Source of the DNA: a virus
Length of the DNA: 29,106 bases
Strand: one strand, 5' to 3'
Virus record (IMG/VR): IMGVR_UViG_3300012936_000112
Location: 1-29,106 of that record
The translations under genes were made by a program, and so were the position numbers. Shown here in pieces: positions 23,978 to 29,106 of the stretch; the first letter of the stretch is position 1, and the number at the start of each line of letters is the position of its first letter. The notes under the pieces are model-generated. The model had not been told where the DNA came from. It ran no database searches and was given only the letters and a program-made list of their open reading frames with translations.

Positions 23978-25604
23978 AATCTGTATTAAGTGCGGTTGGG
24001 TGTTCAATTAATCTTCCAGTTTCTTTTTGATATATAAGATTTCCACATTCACCTGTTTGTCCATTAAATCTATTTTTAAGACAAACTACCTTAGATGTAT
24101 TGTCACCACTGCTGACTGAGCGAATAACACCTAAACAAATGTCACTTAACTGACCAATAGATCCACTACCTCTCAACTGGCTAAGAGATATGGCGTTACC
24201 ATCCTCATGTCCTTTATCTGATTGACTTCTACGCAAGTGTGATACAAGTATCATTCCAATGTTTGTCTCTTCAACAAAACATCGGAGCTGCGTCATGGTT
24301 CTATCTATAAGTTGGCGTTCATCGTTTGATTCATTTGCTGACAGCAATATGCTTAAGTGATCTAGTATTATCCATTGCACTCCTTGGTTCACCAAGAAAC
24401 GCATGTCATTTAGTATTGACTTAGGATCAACGCTGCCAAATCCATCACGCAATAACACTTGTCCAGTACCAATAGATTTATCAAAGGCATCCTTTAGTTC
24501 TTCTTTTGGTATGTCGTTATTTAGGTGTAATGGTTTATTAGCAACTACACTCATCAGTCGTAGTGCCGTACGTTGTACACTTTCTTCAAGTGCAATGTAC
24601 CCGATCTTAAAATTTTGATCGACTAACGCCTGAGATATTTCACCACAAATCGTACTCTTACCCACACCACTGCCTGACGTTAGACACACCAGCTCGCCGA
24701 AGCGTAGCCCAGATGTCATTTCGTTTACAGCTTTGTATGGGTAGTCAGCATCTTTGCCGTGTAATGGTTTACTTACTAGATCAAATAGATCACGCCCATC
24801 AATGATGGACTTAGGTGAATATGTTTTTTTGTTCCAGATAGCTTGGCGTATTGCCTCACTATCCTTTGCTATCAATGCTTCGCAAGCATCTTTGTATGTT
24901 CCGAGAGCTGCTATAAAAACTCTTTCGGGTGGGAATAGAGAGATACATTCTGCTGTGGCATTAGTACCAGCTTCATCGTTATCGAACATCAGTACGATTT
25001 CATCGAAGCCAAGTAGATAGTCGAGCTGAGACAACAGAGATTTCTTTGCTGCCTTTGCACCACAGTCAACCGATACTACCGCCCAGTTTGGTCTTGCCTG
25101 AAACGTCGCAAGTGCATCCAGCTCGCCTTCAACAACAACAATAGTTTTACCACTACCGAATAGATGCTGACCAAAAAGCCGATGATTTTCATTTTTACCC
25201 GTCCACGAAAAACCCTTCGTTTTCGTTCTCTCCTTATACGCCACAATTCGCCCCGTATCTGAATAGTACGGGAACTTAATAACATTCCGTACAGTATCGA
25301 CCCTGACATTAAATTTTCTACAAGTGTCCTCGGTTATATTTCTTGAGGTAATTCTTGCGAAGTCCCCTTCATATTGAATTGTTTTATTTCTCTGCGGAGA
25401 ATACATTTGCCTATCTTTTCTTCCGTTGCTTTGTTGAAAAGACATATCTTTACTTCCTTCACCGCGACGATGGTTGCCGCATGAGAAGCAATAGCCTGAT
25501 CCATCTGAATAAACAGCAAAGGCATCGCTGCTAGTACAGAAAGGACAGGCTTCATGTCGAACAAATTCATTTTGTGAGTCCATAATCGTCCGCGATTTCG
25601 ACAT
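23964..25604 (-). CDS. Primase-helicase (T7 gp4-like)
   Basis: This fused enzyme makes RNA primers and unwinds the replication fork. Numbered from ATG 25604, the N-terminus carries a four-Cys zinc finger (C20-PF-C23 ... C39-FS-C42), followed by a TOPRIM primase core (VVEGELDAL with E159; LMFDNDEAG with D208 and D210). The C-terminal RecA/DnaB-type helicase has Walker A SGSGVGKST (310-318), LALEES-like IALEES, a Walker B/H2-type WIILDHLSIL and the SHLRRS loop. Total length (546 aa) is close to T7 gp4 (566 aa). ATG 25583 is an alternative start, nearer to the zinc finger; a GTG at 25610 also exists. The end overlaps the thioredoxin-like gene by 14 nt. Confidence 0.95.
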   Translation of the reverse strand: MSKSRTIMDSQNEFVRHEACPFCTSSDAFAVYSDGSGYCFSCGNHRRGEGSKDMSFQQSNGRKDRQMYSPQRNKTIQYEGDFARITSRNITEDTCRKFNVRVDTVRNVIKFPYYSDTGRIVAYKERTKTKGFSWTGKNENHRLFGQHLFGSGKTIVVVEGELDALATFQARPNWAVVSVDCGAKAAKKSLLSQLDYLLGFDEIVLMFDNDEAGTNATAECISLFPPERVFIAALGTYKDACEALIAKDSEAIRQAIWNKKTYSPKSIIDGRDLFDLVSKPLHGKDADYPYKAVNEMTSGLRFGELVCLTSGSGVGKSTICGEISQALVDQNFKIGYIALEESVQRTALRLMSVVANKPLHLNNDIPKEELKDAFDKSIGTGQVLLRDGFGSVDPKSILNDMRFLVNQGVQWIILDHLSILLSANESNDERQLIDRTMTQLRCFVEETNIGMILVSHLRRSQSDKGHEDGNAISLSQLRGSGSIGQLSDICLGVIRSVSSGDNTSKVVCLKNRFNGQTGECGNLIYQKETGRLIEHPTALNTDYESF

Positions 25605-25737
25605 AATCACGCATAACTTCTACAATCTCTTGAAAGGGAACTTGCCCTTCAAATTGTTCGACCCAAGCATCAAGTGAGAGGAAAAGAAAATCACTCTTTG
25701 CCACTTGTTTTTTGGTTATTAGATCTTGGTAGCTCAT
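25567..25737 (-). CDS. 56-aa hypothetical protein between endonuclease I and primase
   Basis: ATG 25737 is chosen because AAGGAG stands 7 nt before it, inside the end of the endonuclease I gene. The peptide (MSYQDLITKKQVAKSDFLFL, then an acidic helical half ending DYGLTK) is acidic and has no recognised family. It overlaps endonuclease I by 47 nt and primase-helicase by about 38 nt. The strong ribosome binding site and conserved-looking crowding support a real gene. Function is unknown. Confidence 0.65.
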   Translation of the reverse strand: MSYQDLITKKQVAKSDFLFLSLDAWVEQFEGQVPFQEIVEVMRDYVEIADDYGLTK

Positions 25738-26080
25738 TGAACCACTCCTTTGGTATGTGTGGGAAAATGCACCACGGAAATCCATGCTTGTCGCACCAAT
25801 CTCCATAGCAAGTTTTAGATGATTTAGATAAGGTGTTATTTCTCTGAAAAATCATTCGTATATCTAGCTCTGGATGCTGACGTTTAACCGCTAACATCTT
25901 TCTCCTCTGTTCGGGTTTAAAAAACCCCTTCACTTCTAGAACTACATCACCAACAAAAAAGTCAGGGGTGTAATTGCTTTCGATAACGTATTTATATTTC
26001 TTACTCTCGTATTTATACGGGATAGAATTTATATCAAAGATCTTTGCTACACGCTCTTCTAAACCTGAGCGATATGCCAT
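25691..26080 (-). CDS. Endonuclease I, Holliday-junction resolvase (T7 gp3-like)
   Basis: The 129-aa protein follows T7 gp3 (149 aa) closely: YRSGLEERVAKIF at the N-terminus, YTPDFF, then LEVKGFF, KRQHPELDIRMIFQ and YGDWCDKHG. The PD-(D/E)xK active site is complete: E8, D40, E49 and K51. The enzyme resolves branched DNA and helps to break down host DNA. It lacks the N-terminal ~13 residues of T7 gp3. Its ATG shares a base with the SSB stop codon (TAATG). The order SSB, endonuclease I, primase-helicase, polymerase is that of T7 genes 2.5, 3, 4 and 5. Confidence 0.95.
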   Translation of the reverse strand: MAYRSGLEERVAKIFDINSIPYKYESKKYKYVIESNYTPDFFVGDVVLEVKGFFKPEQRRKMLAVKRQHPELDIRMIFQRNNTLSKSSKTCYGDWCDKHGFPWCIFPHIPKEWFNELPRSNNQKTSGKE

Positions 26081-26646
26081 TAGAAATCAACTTCATACGA
26101 CGGTTCATAACTACTTGGTTCAGTAGTGACCACGGGTTGATCCTGTTTGTAGCCTTCTGTCTTGAGGAACATACTGTTGATGTCATCAATAGACAGCTCA
26201 CCTTTATCAGATGCACCTGAGAAAGTGACAAGCTTGTGTACTCGTGCTGCTATTACATGAAAGGATGTACCCTTTACACCGCTTACACAATACGGCTTTT
26301 GCTGCACAATTAGTTGTACTTCTGTACCTTTGCCAAGTGCTTTGAGAACATCTTTTGTTAGTGGTGTCCCCTCTGTATCAACAAAGATTGGTGCTTTACT
26401 TTTCTTGCCGTCATAGTTGTATGAAACAACGTCTTTACCGTCCCATTTTGCGGGTCGGGTGACAGCACTTTTTGCGTTTGGTTTTGTATCCAGCCAAGCT
26501 AGTAATTGTTCCCTGTCCTCGTCCATTTTTTTGCGAGTTTCGGGTGGCAGTGGAAATGAGAAACAACGGTTGTCATACTTGCCGCCGTTTTCATCAACTC
26601 TTATGTAGCCTTCTAATTTGGTTGGGAAGATATACTCGTTTGCCAT
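26080..26646 (-). CDS. Single-stranded DNA-binding protein (T7 gp2.5-like)
   Basis: The 188-aa product is called from place, from the N-terminus MANEYIFPTKLEGYIRV, and from an OB-fold-like alternation of strands. It has a modest acidic tail with a terminal Phe (SYEPSYEVDF), the feature of gp2.5 that contacts polymerase and helicase. T7 gp2.5 is 232 aa. It coats single-stranded DNA and organises the replisome. I use ATG 26646 rather than ATG 26700, because the longer form would overlap a complete 55-aa gene and adds residues unlike the family start. Its ATG comes 1 nt after the stop of that small gene. Confidence 0.85.
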   Translation of the reverse strand: MANEYIFPTKLEGYIRVDENGGKYDNRCFSFPLPPETRKKMDEDREQLLAWLDTKPNAKSAVTRPAKWDGKDVVSYNYDGKKSKAPIFVDTEGTPLTKDVLKALGKGTEVQLIVQQKPYCVSGVKGTSFHVIAARVHKLVTFSGASDKGELSIDDINSMFLKTEGYKQDQPVVTTEPSSYEPSYEVDF

Positions 26647-26647
26647 G

Positions 26648-26815
26648 TTAGATGTCAAAGATAAGGTTTCTTGCCAAGTACCTTTCGTACTCAGCGTCAT
26701 TCATTTTTTTCTTGTTCAAAGCGTCATCGCCATGAGCCAAAAAAAAAGAGTACTCATTGGCACTCATGCGGTCTATTTCCCGCTGTTCGGTTGTTATTGG
26801 TTTTTTACAGCTCAT
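26648..26815 (-). CDS. 55-aa hypothetical protein, first gene after the terminator
   Basis: The frame runs from ATG 26815 to TAA 26648 and encodes a charged helical peptide: KKPITTEQREIDRMSANEYS, a central FFLAHGDDALNKKKMND, and a C-terminal YERYLARNLIFDI. No family is recognised. It is the first gene of the replication block, lying 34 nt beyond the intrinsic terminator and 1 nt before the SSB start. A small early protein acting on host or phage functions would fit the place, but nothing in the sequence shows which. Confidence 0.65.
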   Translation of the reverse strand: MSCKKPITTEQREIDRMSANEYSFFLAHGDDALNKKKMNDAEYERYLARNLIFDI

Positions 26816-26848
26816 TTTAGGTCATACCTGTAATTGAGAATAGACACT

Positions 26849-26893
26849 AAAAAACCCCGTACAGAGGGAAAGTTTACTGTACGAGGTAGTTTT
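26849..26893 (-). terminator. Intrinsic terminator between integrase and the replication genes
   Basis: On the minus strand AAAACTACCTCGTACAG and CTGTACGGGGTTTTTT form a stem (7 bp CGTACAG/CTGTACG plus further GC and A-U pairs) with a 12-nt loop, followed by a run of six T. The A-run before and T-run after the hairpin could also let it act on the plus strand, where no gene needs it. It would stop host-polymerase transcripts that read through RNAP, marR and int, and so separate early from replication genes. Confidence 0.75.
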
Positions 26894-26948
26894 CAGTTGG
26901 TTATGTGGACTTATATATGCCAGAACCTAAAACCAGTGTGTGCATTTC

Positions 26949-27023
26949 AAACAGTAGCGATAGCAGGGGATCTCGGCTAACCCACTAAACACAACTAAAG
27001 CAATTAGCCGAGATCTACTGTTT
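26949..27023 (-). repeat. Interrupted inverted repeat at the 3' end of the integrase gene
   Basis: The right arm (27004-27023) is TTAGCCGAGATCTACTGTTT. The left arm is its exact complement but split in two: AAACAGTA (26949-26956) and GATCTCGGCTAA (26969-26980), with a 12-nt insert GCGATAGCAGGG between them. The loop is 23 nt. It starts 9 nt after the integrase stop. It could be the attP region, an integrase or excision-factor binding site, or a large RNA hairpin. No T-run follows, so it is a poor intrinsic terminator; a good one stands 56 nt further on. Confidence 0.6.
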
Positions 27024-27031
27024 ATTTTAAC

Positions 27032-28024
27032 CTATGCGGTTAAGCTGGTTTTGTCCTTATTGAGAAGCTCCAGCATCAATTCTTGTTTGATTTGGGCTTT
27101 CAGTTGGGCAATCATATCCTCTGGTACTGTAGCAAACTCATTTGGCTGTTTGTCATTCAGTGAGGATAATGCTGTTCTAAGTCTGGTTGGGTTGACCTTT
27201 ACATAACGCTCAGTGGTTGTGCTTGAAGCATGTCCCATCAAAGCTTGAATCGTACTGACCGATTCAGTCTCTGCCAACCAAGTTCCGTAACTATGGCGAA
27301 GTGTATGCCAAACTACACCATCGTCTAGTCCACAATAGTCACGGACTTTGTAGAACTGCCTACGCAATGCTTGACCATTACGCCAACAGTCTCCGAATAT
27401 TCTGTCTCGTGAATCGAGATGTGTACATCTTTCGGTAAGGATGTCCCATATTCGGTTGATTTCACCAATAGGCAAATGTCTAATTTCATTAGCCTTGGTT
27501 ACTAGATATTGCATCCCTCCAACGTGGAGAGACTTGTGATGTTGGTCTAAATCTTTGACTCTTAATTTAAGTAGTTCATCTTGTCTTATACCTGTGTAGG
27601 CACTAACAAGAATTGCTTCCTTTAAATCTTTCATGTCAAAGATCTCTTCAGCAATGTTCGCTAAGTTATCAACTTGGTTGCGTGTTAACCAGATCATACG
27701 ACATTTGTTTTCCTTTAACTTGTCAATCTCAGGTAAAACGTAGTCGTGCAAACCAGCCTTACGCGCTTTGTTGATAGCTGTGCGAGCCGCTGTAATTGTT
27801 CTATTCACAGTTGCATGAGTCCAACGTGGATGATCGTCCAAAAGCATGTTTTGGGTTTTAATCCAATAGTCACCCTTCAACATCTTTTTAATAGGTGTTG
27901 ATGGGCTTCTGCAATCCGTAAATAGTTTTGCGTACATCATAGAAGTTTTATAACTTCTCATGTTTTTCCAGTGAGAGCGGGCTGTGTGTTCTACACAGTC
28001 CTTCACCGTTATTTGTCTGGTCAT
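27032..28024 (-). CDS. int: Tyrosine recombinase / integrase
   Basis: The 330-aa protein has a full tyrosine recombinase catalytic set: R147 (YTGIRQDELL), a candidate Lys at 177 (TKANEIRHLP), H240-x-x-R243 (HTLRHSYGTW), H265 (LMGHASSTT) and the nucleophile Y274 (TERYVKV). The N-terminal ~110 residues form the helical core-binding domain. The C-terminal extension (residues 290-330) is helical and rich in Lys and Gln. It would insert the phage genome at a host site, usually a tRNA gene. The start overlaps the MarR-like gene stop (ATGA), so both are made from one message. Integrases are known in several cyanopodoviruses and pelagiphages, although lysogens of marine picocyanobacteria are rarely seen. 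Confidence 0.93.
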   Translation of the reverse strand: MTRQITVKDCVEHTARSHWKNMRSYKTSMMYAKLFTDCRSPSTPIKKMLKGDYWIKTQNMLLDDHPRWTHATVNRTITAARTAINKARKAGLHDYVLPEIDKLKENKCRMIWLTRNQVDNLANIAEEIFDMKDLKEAILVSAYTGIRQDELLKLRVKDLDQHHKSLHVGGMQYLVTKANEIRHLPIGEINRIWDILTERCTHLDSRDRIFGDCWRNGQALRRQFYKVRDYCGLDDGVVWHTLRHSYGTWLAETESVSTIQALMGHASSTTTERYVKVNPTRLRTALSSLNDKQPNEFATVPEDMIAQLKAQIKQELMLELLNKDKTSLTA

Positions 28025-28377
28025 GCGGGAACAGTGAGTAGATTTTCAATCTGCTTCGCCCATTGCCGTCCCTTTGGTGTAAGGAACAGCAGCCAAGATT
28101 TGTAATTTTTTGGATTACGCTCTCGGCGTACTAATTCTAACCCTTGTCTATTGTCTAAGCGGTGTTTTCCACCTAACCAAGAAACATTTCTACTAACTGA
28201 ACTATGACTTATGTTAACAGCTTCGATCAATTCTGACTGTTCACAACCATCATGTGCAGCAATGTAAAAGAAACAAGAAGCAAGTTGCATAGGAAACTCA
28301 CGCTCTCCTGAAGAACGTAATAGTTCCATAACCATAAATGCTCTATGTGCTGATTGATTAGTAATAGGACTAGGCAT
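28021..28377 (-). CDS. MarR-like winged-helix DNA-binding protein
   Basis: The 118-aa protein has a helix-turn-helix (GCEQSELIEAVNISHSSVSR, about residues 44-63) followed by a wing region rich in Arg (LELVRRERNPKNYKSWLLFL) and a LTPKGRQWAKQ helix. That is the MarR family order. It probably binds as a dimer to a palindrome and could govern int, the RNA polymerase gene or its own promoter. The start is ATG 28377 (a GTG lies one codon before). The gene is directly coupled to int by a 4-nt overlap, which suggests a lysis-lysogeny or early control role. It lacks the long dimerisation helices of full-length MarR, so it may represent a reduced version. Confidence 0.8.
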   Translation of the reverse strand: MPSPITNQSAHRAFMVMELLRSSGEREFPMQLASCFFYIAAHDGCEQSELIEAVNISHSSVSRNVSWLGGKHRLDNRQGLELVRRERNPKNYKSWLLFLTPKGRQWAKQIENLLTVPA

Positions 28378-28503
28378 CACTTGTCTTAGTGTACATCAAA
28401 ATTGTATTTAAAGCAATTTAAATTACATTTAAGTAGCTATGAGTATGCTTTGCAAGTGGAGATACAAACTTTGGTACAAATTACGCCTTATTTGAGAATG
28501 TTC
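28378..28503 (-). promoter_or_regulatory. Control region upstream of the MarR-like gene
   Basis: This 126-nt gap is the only sizeable one in the early block. It holds a perfect inverted repeat TTGAGAA-TG-TTCTCAA (28492-28507), which touches the stop codon of the upstream gene. It also holds three ATTTAA boxes at 28406, 28416 and 28427, spaced 10 and 11 bp, about one helical turn each. On the minus strand TACAAT near 28405-28400 could serve as a -10 box; I find no good -35. The palindrome suits a MarR-type dimer, and the phased boxes suit a bent or multiply bound site. All functions are inferred. Confidence 0.5.
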
Positions 28504-28653
28504 TCAATAAAACTCTGTATCCCAGCTATATGCTTCTTCTAAAGAGTCACCAACTATAGCCAAAGCTTTAGCTTGTTTAATCTGATTAGTGTCTACATAA
28601 AACTGGATACGCTCGACCAGCGTTGAGTTTTCAGGGGGGGTTTCTTTTTTCAT
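28504..28653 (-). CDS. 49-aa hypothetical protein after RNA polymerase
   Basis: ATG 28653 directly follows the RNA polymerase stop (TAGATG), and the frame ends in TGA 28504. The peptide begins MKKETPPENS and continues with a helical FYVDTNQIKQAKALAIVGDS, ending AYSWDTEFY. It is acidic and has no family that I know. It passes through a run of seven C without a frame break. The tight join to the polymerase gene supports expression, by coupling since no separate ribosome binding site is obvious. Confidence 0.6.
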   Translation of the reverse strand: MKKETPPENSTLVERIQFYVDTNQIKQAKALAIVGDSLEEAYSWDTEFY

Positions 28654-29106
28654 CTAACAAAAAAAGTAATCACTTTTTAATACGTCTTTAATATCTAAGG
28701 TATTAACCATAACGGAATCATCGAAATCAACACCAACTTGCTCACACCAATTCCTTAAAATGTCAGTGTTGTACATGTCTACAAACTTTTCTCTAACTAA
28801 TTTAGATATAAAGTTCATATCGCTAGATCTTCCAAGTACACAGTCATGTACACATGCGAACGGAATGTTACCGTTTGTGAACTCAGGCTCACTAAACACC
28901 AAATGTATTAGCGAACTGTCCCAGCTATGTACTATATTTGGACTTATAGCTCCGATGTGATGTTGCATATCGGGCTTCCCAAATCCTGTAGCGAGTTGGC
29001 ATGCGATAACTGATCCCATCAGTCGTGTGTCAACTCTTGTTGTTTGTGAGAATCTAAGATCCTGAATAACTACAAATCCTGATGGGGTTTCCCAGCGGAT
29101 GTGGTC
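28654..29106 (-). CDS. T7-type single-subunit RNA polymerase, C-terminal part
   Basis: The open frame continues to the right edge, so only the last 150 codons are seen. They match the C-terminal palm and fingers of T7 RNA polymerase: WETPSGFVVIQ (T7 WxTPxGFPVWQ), SPNIVHSWDSSLIHLV (T7 APNFVHSQDGSHL), motif C CVHDCVLGR (T7 LIHDSFGT) with the catalytic Asp, and the ending LDIKDVLKSDYFFC, which resembles the T7 'foot' LRDILESDFAFA. The enzyme transcribes the middle and late phage genes from its own promoters. The Ser after the catalytic HD of T7 is Cys here. No earlier start should be used: an internal Met at 29019 is only a shadow of the truncated frame. Confidence 0.95.
   Translation of the reverse strand, partial: DHIRWETPSGFVVIQDLRFSQTTRVDTRLMGSVIACQLATGFGKPDMQHHIGAISPNIVHSWDSSLIHLVFSEPEFTNGNIPFACVHDCVLGRSSDMNFISKLVREKFVDMYNTDILRNWCEQVGVDFDDSVMVNTLDIKDVLKSDYFFC

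Noticed and set aside
26080-26700. Longer SSB starting at ATG 26700
   Set aside because: It would overlap the complete 55-aa gene by about 50 nt and add residues unlike the gp2.5 N-terminus; ATG 26646 gives a family-like start.
1-29106. CRISPR array, insertion sequence, rRNA gene
   Set aside because: No regularly spaced repeats, transposase motifs or rRNA-like stretches were seen.

Overview
The window is part of the genome of a marine T7-like podovirus (the autographivirus group). It most likely infects a picocyanobacterium of the Synechococcus/Prochlorococcus type. The T7 backbone is almost complete and collinear. Every gene I can support lies on the minus strand, so the map reads from right to left. 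The cyanobacterial assignment rests on a very short high-light-inducible (Hli) gene, a cyanobacteria/cyanophage-type glutamine-riboswitch-like RNA in front of a tiny YRG peptide gene, and a compact class I ribonucleotide reductase of the cyanopodovirus type. The sequence is AT-rich by eye. No psbA or talC is present in this stretch. A pelagiphage-like relative is the main alternative host assignment.

Right edge, early and control region (29106 to about 26950): the C-terminal part of a single-subunit RNA polymerase (cut by the window), a 49-aa gene, a 126-nt intergenic region with a perfect palindrome and three helically phased ATTTAA boxes, a MarR-like winged-helix gene, and a tyrosine integrase with a complete catalytic set. 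A 20-bp-arm inverted repeat and an intrinsic terminator follow the integrase.

Replication and nucleotide region (26815 to 18038): a 55-aa gene, gp2.5-type SSB, endonuclease I, a 56-aa gene, primase-helicase, a CxxC thioredoxin-like protein, T7-type DNA polymerase, endonuclease VII, 5'-3' exonuclease, a 53-aa gene, a DUF3310 protein, a MazG-like protein, and NrdA and NrdB. Most junctions are ATGA/TAATG overlaps, implying translational coupling. Together these genes degrade host DNA, recycle nucleotides and replicate the phage genome.

Morphogenesis region (18045 to 1): a Bbp19-like protein, a proline-rich protein, portal, scaffold, and a cluster of tiny genes (putative virion protein, hli, a Lys-rich 46-aa protein, a riboswitch-like RNA, a YRG peptide). 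Then come the major capsid protein, a Tphi-like hairpin, tail tubular proteins A and B, internal virion proteins gp13 to gp16, and a tail fibre cut by the left edge.

Most notable points: the riboswitch-like RNA with the hli next to it, a probable ATT start codon in the gp13 homologue, a NrdB with Phe where the radical Tyr should be, a tRNA T-arm-like hairpin far from the integrase, and a temperate-type integrase together with a polymerase residue usually linked to lytic phages.
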